Assembly (NCBI GenBank): GCA_001796495.1
Contig: MGMR01000004.1
Span: 1-27,372 of the forward strand
Direction: 5' to 3'
DNA length: 27,372 bases
Source of the DNA: Chloroflexi bacterium RBG_13_51_18
GTDB taxonomy: Bacteria; Chloroflexota; Dehalococcoidia; Dehalococcoidales; RBG-16-60-22
The notes under the pieces are model-generated. The model saw only the letters and a list, made by a program, of their open reading frames with translations. It did no database searches and was not told where the DNA came from. Numbering within the stretch: position 1 is the first letter of the stretch; each line of letters opens with the position of its first letter. Position numbers and translations under genes: made by a program. This document shows positions 1 through 6,646 of the stretch, one piece after another.

Positions 1-1
1 G

Positions 2-241
2 ACTAATATCCCCGGCGAGACCTTAAGCGTGTATGGGCTCGATATCGGGGATACAGTGCAGATAATCGTTGGCGGAAACACCGTCGCGGCAAAATACGGC
101 AATACCTATGATATTGTTCCTAGAGGTGAGCCTGTTATCCTTGTTAATTCGCTGGGAACTTTGCAGCTATCGATAAATAAAGGCAGTTTCGCCGGCGCGT
201 ATGGCATCAAGACGGGCACAAAATTCGAATTAGAGCCATAA
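2..241 (+). CDS. SAM hydroxide adenosyltransferase, C-terminal part (5' truncated by window)
   Basis: The reading frame is open from the first bases of the window, so this is the 3' end of a longer gene; a GTG at 29 is internal, not the start. It begins with TNI, typical of the domain junction in the SAM hydroxide adenosyltransferase (DUF62) family, and ends with a small beta-rich domain carrying GEPVILVNSLGTLQLSINKG and a closing G-x-K-x-G-x-x-F-E-L. In this family the C-terminal domain helps bind S-adenosylmethionine, and the enzyme cleaves SAM to adenosine and methionine with water as nucleophile. The catalytic N-terminal domain is outside the window, so the related chlorinase/fluorinase activities cannot be excluded, although they are rare. 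The stop lies 4 bases from the stop of the convergent radical SAM gene. Confidence 0.72.
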   Translation, partial: TNIPGETLSVYGLDIGDTVQIIVGGNTVAAKYGNTYDIVPRGEPVILVNSLGTLQLSINKGSFAGAYGIKTGTKFELEP

Positions 242-245
242 AGCT

Positions 246-1367
246 TTATTGTTCTTTAACGTCCGCTGTGTGTTTCTTTTCGGCAAGGATAGCGTTCAGC
301 CACTCCCGCTTGTTCCAGAGGGCGCAGCCGCCTTTTCCCTCTTCAAGCCGGTCGGAATTTTCTCTCACGGCTGCCAGGAAATTGGATTTCAGGGCTTCTT
401 TAAGCGAAGATTCCCGTAAATTAGTATCGGAATATGGAACGAAAGGACACGGCTCTATATTGCCCTGGGCGCTGATATGGACAAATCCACGCCCTGCCGA
501 AAGGCATCCCCCGAAGTCCTTTTCATCTTCCGGCACGGAAATAAACAGGGCGGGGAACCGGGCGCGGAATGATTCCATAAGGCCGGAAAGCGCCCTTCTC
601 TGATTATCCGTTATTTCCCAGGCTTCGGTAGTGGAATCAATGGGAGTGTACTCCACGAAGAAAAAGAGGCGGCAGCCTGACCGGTGCATATCCCGGACGA
701 ACTGCCCGTCTTCTACAATATCGAAGTTGGAACTCGTTACTGTAACGGAAGTACCGAAGAAAATATGACGCTTTTGCAGTCTACCTATCACTTCAGAGAG
801 GCTCCGGAAGATGCCGCTGCCCCGCCGCGAATCGGTCTCCAGTCGATTGCCTTCCAGGCTGATTATAGGAACGAGGTTATGTATCCGCTTTATCCGGTCG
901 GCAAGCTCCCCGTCAATCAGTGTGCCGTTGGTAAAAACAAAGAAGATAACGTCTTTGAAATTCCCGATAATATCCAGTATTTCCCTGCGGACAAAAGGCT
1001 CGCCGCCGGCAAGTACCATAAAAGAGACCCCCAGCCCTCTGGCCTCGCGGATGGTCTCCCTCATTTTATCGGCATTCATTTCAGATTCGGTCGAAGTATG
1101 GAGGGCTTGAGCGTAACAACCTTTGCAGCTCAGGTTGCAGCGGTCGGTAATGCTGTAGATAATTATGGCCGGCACATGTATACCCTCTTTGCCGATTTCA
1201 CCCCGGCGTTTAGCGGCTTTCATCTGCCAGCGCACCGTCCGGAAGAAGAAATACGCCTGTGACGGGTGGCTTAGTGTGATTCGCCAGGCAGTGCTGAAAA
1301 ATATTTTCAGTGATTTGTTGAGGATACGGGTGTAGTTTTTCTTTTCCTTTTGTTTTACAGCTTTCAT
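246..1367 (-). CDS. Radical SAM protein with SPASM-like C-terminus
   Basis: A 373-residue protein counted from the ATG at 1367; a TTG two codons upstream (1373) is the alternative. Upstream of the ATG only a weak GAAAG is seen. C77-x3-C81-x2-C84 is the radical SAM 4Fe-4S motif, and AGGEPF near 119-124 is the SAM-binding GGE motif. Further cysteines at about 288, 307 and 348 (contexts FGGC, EPCP, GGCA) resemble a short SPASM-type auxiliary cluster region. The N-terminal ~60 residues are basic and include the hydrophobic stretch KIFFSTAW, perhaps membrane-associating. Family members modify peptides or cofactors; the substrate here is not evident because no precursor peptide or partner enzyme lies next to it. 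The gene is convergent with the SAM adenosyltransferase and divergent from the mechanosensitive channel. Confidence 0.85.
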   Translation of the reverse strand: MKAVKQKEKKNYTRILNKSLKIFFSTAWRITLSHPSQAYFFFRTVRWQMKAAKRRGEIGKEGIHVPAIIIYSITDRCNLSCKGCYAQALHTSTESEMNADKMRETIREARGLGVSFMVLAGGEPFVRREILDIIGNFKDVIFFVFTNGTLIDGELADRIKRIHNLVPIISLEGNRLETDSRRGSGIFRSLSEVIGRLQKRHIFFGTSVTVTSSNFDIVEDGQFVRDMHRSGCRLFFFVEYTPIDSTTEAWEITDNQRRALSGLMESFRARFPALFISVPEDEKDFGGCLSAGRGFVHISAQGNIEPCPFVPYSDTNLRESSLKEALKSNFLAAVRENSDRLEEGKGGCALWNKREWLNAILAEKKHTADVKEQ

Positions 1368-1407
1368 AATCAACTTTCAGGCGTGTTTTTATTCATAGGT
1401 ATTTTAC

Positions 1408-1422
1408 TATACTATTAGTATA
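1408..1422. repeat. Inverted repeat upstream of the radical SAM gene
   Basis: TATACT and AGTATA are perfect 6-base inverted arms separated by ATT, about 40 bases upstream of the radical SAM start. Read on the minus strand, TATACT could serve as a -10 element, but the -35 region at the correct spacing is poor. It may be an operator or chance AT-rich symmetry. Confidence 0.2.
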
Positions 1423-1514
1423 AGATGCATCGGCTAAAATAATTATTTACATTGTCACTCGCCAGCTTGGGGATTAAAAGCTAATATTTATTTTGCCCCA
1501 TTAATTGTGTGATG

Positions 1515-1542
1515 TTGTTAATATGTGAATATCTGCTAAAAT
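1515..1542 (+). promoter_or_regulatory. Candidate sigma-70-type promoter for the MscS channel gene
   Basis: TTGTTA (1515-1520) and TAAAAT (1537-1542) are separated by 16 bases, and a TGC precedes the -10 as in extended -10 promoters. The distance to the ATG at 1635 leaves a leader of roughly 85 bases. Confidence 0.35.
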
Positions 1543-1634
1543 ATAGAGTTGAGTAATTAACAATATTGTTTAGTCGACTTGCTGCCTCTTGTATTGTAGC
1601 AATTCGCGACGGAGATAGCAGCAGGGAGGTTATC

Positions 1635-2984
1635 ATGTGGGAACAGACTTTTGGAGACCTGACGCTAAGGCAAATAATAGTGGCAATAGTACTGGTAGTT
1701 GTATTTTTTGGTCTTGCCTGGTTAATGCGATTCGTGCTGATAAAATTCGTTAAAAAATACATACAACGGACCAAACATAATCTTGACAATGCGATTCTAG
1801 CGGTGATGCAGAAACCTCTTGTTGCTATTGTTATCCTGTTGGGTCTGTATCTGGCGGTGCTGACTCTTCCCCAGGAGTTCGATGTGTGGTCGTATTCGCT
1901 CAAGGGATTGGCCACGGTGCTTACCCTGTTGGGCATCTTCACGGCCGTTGCGTTGCTCGATACTATCATCAGATGGTACAGGCGTAAAGTCTTTGCCGAA
2001 AATAACACTGTCGGTTTCAGTACGCGTCTTATAGGTTTTTGCTGGATAATCATGATACTGGTAGCTATTTGGCTGGCGGTAATGTCAGGGCTAAGTATCT
2101 GGGGAATGGATATCAATAAAGCCACCAGCTGGCTCGGTGACTATGGTTGGCGTATCGCTCTTATTATAGGTTTTGCTGTATTGACTATTATCGGCGTGGG
2201 AGAAATTATCCCGAGATTAGTTGTACGGACCTTGAGTCGCCGTCCCGAGGAAACAGAGTACGAAGTAAAGAAGAGAAGCACCACTCTATCCAGGGTGCTT
2301 GTCAGCACCAGCCAGGTGTTTATCGTTTTCATTGCTATCTTTATGATTCTTTCAGAATTGGAGATAGATATTGCGCCTATCCTGGCCGGCGCCGGTGTGG
2401 TCGGTATTGCTATCGGCTTTGGCGCGCAGGGTCTGGTCAGAGACCTGGTGGCGGGCTTTTTTATCATCATCGAGAACCAATATAGAGTCGGCGATGTAGT
2501 AAGGATAGCCGATGTTGGCGGTATCGTTGAAAGTATTAATTTAAGAAGGACCGTGCTTAGAGACCTGGACGGCATCGTTCATATTGTGCCAAACGGAGAG
2601 ATTCGGGTCGCCAACAACTATACCAAAGAGTTATCGAGGATAAATCTTAATGTCAGTGTCAGCTACAACGATGACCTGGACCATGTGATAAAGGTTATCA
2701 ACAAAGTTGGAGAGGAGCTTGCCCAAGACCCCGCTTGGAAGGATGTTATCATCAAGGCGCCTCAAGCATTAAGGGTGGATAATTTTGGTGATTCCGGTAT
2801 AGAAATAAAGATAACCGGGGATACGCAGCCGATGCGCCAGTGGGAAATCGCGGGACAACTCCGCTTGAGGTTGAAGAAAGCCTTTGATAAAGAAGGCATT
2901 GAAATTCCCTGGCCGCATACCAAGGTATACTTCGGCAATGCCCCACCCGCACCCGGTTCCGCCCCTAAAGTAAAAGGCAAATAG
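1635..2984 (+). CDS. MscS-family mechanosensitive ion channel
   Basis: A 449-residue membrane protein from ATG 1635, chosen because GGGAGG lies 5 bases upstream; a TTG 23 codons earlier in frame has no such site. Several hydrophobic helices occupy the first ~240 residues (about 9-33, 40-62, 70-92, 110-135, 170-190, 220-240). Around 249-290 is the pore-lining helix and beta-domain entrance typical of MscS: an Ala/Gly-rich helix with GIAIGFGAQGLVRDLVAGF followed by ENQYRVGDVV. The remaining ~150 residues match the cytoplasmic beta and alpha/beta cage. Such channels open under membrane tension and release solutes during osmotic downshock. The protein is longer than E. coli MscS (286 residues) owing to extra N-terminal helices. 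It ends 21 bases from the stop of the convergent kinase-like gene. Confidence 0.93.
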   Translation: MWEQTFGDLTLRQIIVAIVLVVVFFGLAWLMRFVLIKFVKKYIQRTKHNLDNAILAVMQKPLVAIVILLGLYLAVLTLPQEFDVWSYSLKGLATVLTLLGIFTAVALLDTIIRWYRRKVFAENNTVGFSTRLIGFCWIIMILVAIWLAVMSGLSIWGMDINKATSWLGDYGWRIALIIGFAVLTIIGVGEIIPRLVVRTLSRRPEETEYEVKKRSTTLSRVLVSTSQVFIVFIAIFMILSELEIDIAPILAGAGVVGIAIGFGAQGLVRDLVAGFFIIIENQYRVGDVVRIADVGGIVESINLRRTVLRDLDGIVHIVPNGEIRVANNYTKELSRINLNVSVSYNDDLDHVIKVINKVGEELAQDPAWKDVIIKAPQALRVDNFGDSGIEIKITGDTQPMRQWEIAGQLRLRLKKAFDKEGIEIPWPHTKVYFGNAPPAPGSAPKVKGK

Positions 2985-3005
2985 CTATTTAAAAGATATA
3001 GAAAA

Positions 3006-3683
3006 TTATACTTTTGCGTTTTTTCTGACTGGAGGCTGCTTTCTAATCGATGAAGAACTGATGATAATTGCCGCCGCTTCTTCAAAGTTAAAGCGCTTGG
3101 TATTTAGAACAAGGTCGTAATTCATCGGGTCTTCCAGTTCGGCTTTAAAGTATCTTTTGATAAATTCGTGGCGGCTGCCGTCAAAGTTATTAATTTCGTG
3201 TCTAGCCGCTTTCTCATCAAGTTGCATACTGGCCATGACGCGGGCAAGCCGGGTTTCCAGAGGCGCTATCACCAGGACATGCAATGCTTCAGGATAGTCT
3301 TTCAAGATAAACTGGCTGCCTCTACCGCGCATCACAATCGACCGGCCTTCCGCCAGTTTCTTGATTGTTGATTCAAGACCAGCTATGTAGCTGGAGTCGT
3401 CAAGAGGAATATCGGACGGAGGCAGGTACATGACGGGCATATTGATTCCGCCCGCCCCGGTTATAAGAGGATAGCTGTGTTCCAGGGCGTCTTTGATACG
3501 CTTAAAAAGGGTGGCGGGGGGCATCTCCTGTTTTTCTATTTTTTGTTCCGGGTAATTCAATCGAGCTGCCGTCTCGGCAATAATTTCCCGATCGATGTAG
3601 TCGATGTTCAGGCGGGCGGCAACCATTTTCCCTATATCCGGCGCCCCGCTTCCCAGTTGGCCTCTAATCGTAATAATGGGCAC
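3006..3683 (-). CDS. Cytidylate kinase-like P-loop protein
   Basis: A 225-residue protein starting at GTG 3683, supported by AGGAGG 6 bases upstream. The N-terminus has an IxxxGQxGSGAxxIG P-loop (G8 to G13) followed by DYIDREII, the signature of the cytidylate kinase-like family (PF13189). A central RGRGSQFIL and a segment with conserved arginines, APLETRLARVM, fit the NMP-kinase lid and substrate regions. The family is related to CMP kinases, but many members have unproven substrates. The residues after the P-loop glycines (SGAPDIGK) depart from the classical GKS/T, as is common in this family. The C-terminal ~15 residues are Ser- and Lys-rich and probably disordered. The gene points away from the catabolic locus and is probably monocistronic. 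Confidence 0.8.
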   Translation of the reverse strand: MPIITIRGQLGSGAPDIGKMVAARLNIDYIDREIIAETAARLNYPEQKIEKQEMPPATLFKRIKDALEHSYPLITGAGGINMPVMYLPPSDIPLDDSSYIAGLESTIKKLAEGRSIVMRGRGSQFILKDYPEALHVLVIAPLETRLARVMASMQLDEKAARHEINNFDGSRHEFIKRYFKAELEDPMNYDLVLNTKRFNFEEAAAIIISSSSIRKQPPVRKNAKV

Positions 3684-3790
3684 GTTTCACCTCCTGCGAA
3701 ATGGCCTATGGACAATTCTAGCCACGCGTTGCAGGGATGTCAATGGAAAGTGAATGAAATAATATATTGAGAGATACTAATAGAAAATGA

Positions 3791-3868
3791 TGGTGGGCGG
3801 TACTGTACGAAAGGTAGGACTTTTAAACTGGAATTTAGCCTAACGGTTTAGTCTCGTACCTTCCACCA
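3791..3868. repeat. Imperfect 78-base inverted-repeat element, possibly a structured RNA
   Basis: The outer arms TGGTGGGCGGTAC (3791-3803) and GTACCTTCCACCA (3856-3868) pair at 12 of 13 positions (11 Watson-Crick, one G-U). An inner stem TAAACTG (3824-3830) with CGGTTTA (3844-3850) encloses a 13-base loop and is extended by GAC/GTC across a 3-base bulge. GTACGA (3805-3810) can instead pair with TCGTAC (3854-3859), which competes with the outer stem. It does not match a riboswitch class I know. Confidence 0.35.
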
Positions 3869-3920
3869 AGGAAATTGTAACAACTAATGTTCTATTGTGC
3901 AATAAGCAACATGGAGATCT

Positions 3921-3956
3921 AGTCTCGGTTCCGAGGGCTTTCTGTACTCCGAGGCT
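3921..3956. repeat. Competing hairpins
   Basis: AGTCTCGG (3921-3928) can pair over 8 positions with CCGAGGCT (3949-3956), with one G-U pair. Alternatively CTCG (3924-3927) pairs locally with CGAG (3932-3935) around a 4-base loop. The two folds exclude each other. No T-tract follows, so this is not an intrinsic terminator. Confidence 0.25.
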
Positions 3957-4026
3957 AAATAAAACTTGGTTTTATTAAAGTTGGCGGAACTCTTTGTACG
4001 ATTTGTCTTATATTGAACAAATCAAG

Positions 4027-4167
4027 CTAATGTGACCTCATATAATTGGTTCCAAAATAGGGGCAGTCTTTACTGATGTCGAGATCAATAAAGATCGTAC
4101 TCTCTTTTCTGCATTCACAATAAGTTCTCTCAGACGTTTCATATACATAATCTACTTTGTTTGACAT
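4027..4167 (-). CDS. Possible 46-residue Cys-containing small protein
   Basis: A short reading frame from ATG 4167 to TAG 4027 in the otherwise gene-free region, with an in-frame stop two codons upstream. The product has three cysteines (C17, C19, C35) in YCECRKE and KDCPYFG, many charged residues, and a purine-rich first codon position like real coding sequence. There is no good ribosome-binding site (only GGGC before the ATG), and the start overlaps the -35 of the forward promoter. I do not recognise the family. It could be a small metal-binding protein, a remnant of a longer gene, or chance. Confidence 0.22.
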   Translation of the reverse strand: MSNKVDYVYETSERTYCECRKESTIFIDLDISKDCPYFGTNYMRSH

Positions 4168-4188
4168 GCCCTATTCGGAAGTTATATA
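4161..4188 (+). promoter_or_regulatory. Sigma-70-type promoter of the carboxylase/hydantoinase operon
   Basis: A consensus TTGACA (4161-4166) is followed after 16 bases by TATATA (4183-4188), or after 18 bases by TATAAA (4185-4190). The start codon at 4233 is preceded by GGGGTGG, so the leader would be short, about 35-40 bases. The predicted start point lies downstream of all the inverted repeats, so those could only act on this transcript from the DNA level or from another promoter. Confidence 0.55.
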
Positions 4189-4232
4189 AATATCTAACTG
4201 ATTTTTTTCGAATAATCATGGGGTGGTATTAG

Positions 4233-6251
4233 ATGAAATTCACAATTGATATCGATAACGGTGGGACTTTTACTGACGGCTTCTTTACCGGTGAAGGAAA
4301 GACCGAATGGGTAAAGGTGGACACGACCCCTCATGACCTGACGATATGTTTCCTAAAGTGTATCGAAGAAGGTGCTATAAAGCTAGGGCTCACCGCACCG
4401 CAATTACTCCATGAAACGGAGGTCATAAGGTTTTCCACTACTCATGCCACCAACACTTTGTTACAGAAGTCTGGGCCGCGGCTGGGATTAATTGTGACCA
4501 AAGGATTTGAAAAAAATCTCTACTCTTCATCTGTCAGGAGTCCTGCGCTCGATTTCATCATCCCCACCGAGATGGTTGTCGGTATCGACGAGTCGGCAGG
4601 TAAGGGTTCCGTGGATAGAGAGGAAGTAAGGCTGGCCATACGCAGCCTTCTGGGGCGTGGGGCGAGGATTATCGTGGTGAGTCTTTATCGCACCCATCTT
4701 GACCCGGCCAACGAATTGAAGGTTAGAGAAATAGCCGATGATGACTACCCGAAACACTATCTGGGTGCCGTACCGCTGCTGCTCTCCAGTGAAGTTAGCA
4801 CCACTATCGATGATGCTTCGCGAACTAATGTAGCCTTACTCAATGCCTATTTCCACCCGGATATGGTTCGTTTTCTTTATAAAGCTGAGGATGAAGTCAG
4901 AAAGCTTGGTTATCGTAAACCACTCCTGGTAATGCATACCGATGGTGGTGTAGCCCGGGTGGCCAAGACAACGGCCATCATGACTCATAACTCCGGGCCT
5001 TCAGCTGGTGTACTCGGCGCAACATACATGAGTCGGCTATATAACCTGTCGCATGTGGCCAGCATGGATATCGGCGGAACCAGCGCCGATATTAGCTTAG
5101 TGGTTAACAGTCGGCATGGCTACAAACGGGATACCATTTTAGAAGGAATACCGGTGAAACTGCCGGTTATTGAGGTTTACCCGACAGCTGCAGGCGGTGG
5201 GTCGATAGCCAGACCTGAAAATAAGGAGCAAATCAAAGTAGGCCCGGATAGTGCCGGTGCTATTCCAGGCCCTGCGTGTTACGGTCTCGGTGGCAACGAG
5301 CCTACCTCTACCGATGCTTGTGTTGTTCTGGGATATATTGACCCGGAATATTTCCTGGGCGGCAGGCGAAAGCTGGATACAGACCTTGCCCGGGGAGTTA
5401 TCAACGAAAAACTGGTCAAACCTCTAGACATGTCTGCGGAAGCGTGCAGCTTGCTAATCACTAAGGCCATGGAGGATATCTGTGCTGAGGATATTGGAAG
5501 TCTGATAAAAAACGGGGGTTATAATCCAGGCGATTTCGTCTTGTTTTCTTTCGGAGGAGCGGGGGGCATTTACTGCTGCGGAATTGCTGATAAGGTAGGC
5601 ATACCAAGAATCTACTGCTTCCGCTTCAGTTCCGTGTTCAGCGCCTTCGGTTCCTCATGTGCCGACGTCCTCCATACCTATGAGTCTCTAGCAAAACTTA
5701 CCCTAAAGCGTAACGGGAGTCAATCGCAAATACAGGGATTCAACAGGATAGTAAAAGGACTTATGAATTCGGTTTTAAGAGACATGAGGGGAGAGGGATT
5801 CCCACCGGAAAAGGTGTCCTTTTCCCTCGAGTTGGAAGTGGCTTCAGGAAATCAAACCGCGGTGTTTGAATCGCCCGCAACTCTGTTTGAAAGCCCTCAG
5901 GATATCGGAAAGATTCTCGATACTTTCGCCGAGCAGAATGATATCGGTCATGTGGATGAGATGGCAATATATCTTTTCCGCTTACGGGCAACGAGCCCCG
6001 TCCCCCATCCTGAACTGGCCACACATAATTTTGCCCGAGAGAGCCCGGAGAAGGCCTTGAAAGGATACCGTGATGTCTACTGGAAGGACGGATTCATACG
6101 AACCGCTATCTACAGCCAGATGAAACTCGAATGCGGTAATATTGTTTCCGGACCCGCTGTCATCGAAAGCGATGACACGACGATATTGATTCCCGGAGGC
6201 AAGAAGTATACCGTGGACAATCTATTGAACGGCGTCATAGAATCGGCTTAA
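4233..6251 (+). CDS. HyuA-like ATPase subunit 1 (acetophenone carboxylase alpha / hydantoinase A family)
   Basis: A 672-residue hydantoinase A/oxoprolinase family protein with the ASKHA ATPase fold. The N-terminal phosphate-binding loop is D8-N-G-G-T-F-T-D15, and the second loop is D279-I-G-G-T-S-A-D. TTHATNTLLQ near residues 69-78 corresponds to the family TTxATNxLL segment, and FGGAGG near 446 corresponds to the FGGAGP motif. In acetophenone and acetone carboxylases such subunits use ATP to phosphorylate the ketone or bicarbonate; in ATP-dependent hydantoinases they activate the ring amide. The start has GGGGTGG upstream and follows a strong promoter, so this is the first gene of the operon. 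Asn9 replaces the hydrophobic residue usual in DxGGTFTD. At about 73 kDa it matches the smaller Apc HyuA-type subunit (alpha). The family is certain; the substrate is unknown. Confidence 0.88.
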   Translation: MKFTIDIDNGGTFTDGFFTGEGKTEWVKVDTTPHDLTICFLKCIEEGAIKLGLTAPQLLHETEVIRFSTTHATNTLLQKSGPRLGLIVTKGFEKNLYSSSVRSPALDFIIPTEMVVGIDESAGKGSVDREEVRLAIRSLLGRGARIIVVSLYRTHLDPANELKVREIADDDYPKHYLGAVPLLLSSEVSTTIDDASRTNVALLNAYFHPDMVRFLYKAEDEVRKLGYRKPLLVMHTDGGVARVAKTTAIMTHNSGPSAGVLGATYMSRLYNLSHVASMDIGGTSADISLVVNSRHGYKRDTILEGIPVKLPVIEVYPTAAGGGSIARPENKEQIKVGPDSAGAIPGPACYGLGGNEPTSTDACVVLGYIDPEYFLGGRRKLDTDLARGVINEKLVKPLDMSAEACSLLITKAMEDICAEDIGSLIKNGGYNPGDFVLFSFGGAGGIYCCGIADKVGIPRIYCFRFSSVFSAFGSSCADVLHTYESLAKLTLKRNGSQSQIQGFNRIVKGLMNSVLRDMRGEGFPPEKVSFSLELEVASGNQTAVFESPATLFESPQDIGKILDTFAEQNDIGHVDEMAIYLFRLRATSPVPHPELATHNFARESPEKALKGYRDVYWKDGFIRTAIYSQMKLECGNIVSGPAVIESDDTTILIPGGKKYTVDNLLNGVIESA

Positions 6252-6264
6252 GAAGGAGGTACCA

Positions 6265-6627
6265 GTGGGTACAAAGAGGCAGATAACCGAATATCTGGAC
6301 ATCGATCTGGAAAAAGAACTCTGGTGCTGTAACCGCTGTGGATATGTGCTTATCTCCGCCAGGGAAAATTATAAAAAAGGGTGTCTGGTTTATATCAGGA
6401 AAGATTTGAACACTATTTATAACTCCCCTGTGAAAGGTCCCTTTGGCTTCGCGCCGGACCCGACCTGGGCAATGCTGGTGGAGTTTTACTGCCCCGGCTG
6501 TGGCACTATGGTGGAAAATGAAATGTTGCCTCCGGGACACCCTGTTACTTACGACATAGAACTGGATATCGATAAGCTGAAAGAAAAGCATTTATTATCC
6601 GGGACGGATAAGCAGGCTAAGAAATAA
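6265..6627 (+). CDS. Small zinc-ribbon subunit (acetone/acetophenone carboxylase gamma-like)
   Basis: A 120-residue protein starting at GTG 6265, with AAGGAGG a few bases upstream, 13 bases after the first HyuA-like gene. C22-x2-C25 (CNRCG) and C76-x2-C79 (CPGCG) form a four-cysteine zinc site, and ENYKKG and APDPTW lie between them, as in the acetone carboxylase gamma family. The gamma subunit is small and bridges the larger subunits of these carboxylases; plain two-subunit hydantoinases and 5-oxoprolinases lack it. Its presence is the best sequence argument that the complex is carboxylase-like. At about 14 kDa it also matches the ~15 kDa subunit of acetophenone carboxylase. The C-terminal 20 residues are Lys-rich and probably flexible. 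Confidence 0.75.
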   Translation: MGTKRQITEYLDIDLEKELWCCNRCGYVLISARENYKKGCLVYIRKDLNTIYNSPVKGPFGFAPDPTWAMLVEFYCPGCGTMVENEMLPPGHPVTYDIELDIDKLKEKHLLSGTDKQAKK

Positions 6628-6646
6628 GAATGAGGCAGGTGTTACC

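Larger units (their letters stand above)
3684..4232. other. 549-base intergenic region upstream of the carboxylase/hydantoinase locus
   Basis: No gene longer than 46 codons is supported here. The region is AT-richer than its neighbours and contains the ribosome-binding site of the kinase-like gene, an imperfect 78-base inverted-repeat element (3791-3868), a pair of competing short hairpins (3921-3956), an AT-rich 8-bp hairpin with a 3-base loop (3958-3976), a possible small ORF on the minus strand (4027-4167) and a good plus-strand promoter (4161-4188). The number of foldable segments suggests a structured leader or a remnant of a small mobile element; neither can be shown here. Confidence 0.5.

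Noticed and set aside
684..1262. 192-residue open frame on the plus strand
   Set aside because: It lies fully opposite the radical SAM gene, whose motifs are clear, and has no recognisable domain or ribosome-binding site.
1481..2125. 214-residue open frame on the minus strand
   Set aside because: It is antisense to the MscS gene and rich in Ser, Thr and Ile as expected for a shadow of membrane-protein codons.
3791..3868. T-box riboswitch
   Set aside because: GGTGGGCGGTAC is only superficially like the T-box core sequence, there is no specifier stem, and no aminoacyl-tRNA or amino acid gene follows.
3958..3976. Terminator made by AATAAAAC-TTG-GTTTTATT
   Set aside because: The stem is perfect over 8 bp but nearly all A-T, too weak for a confident intrinsic terminator on either strand.
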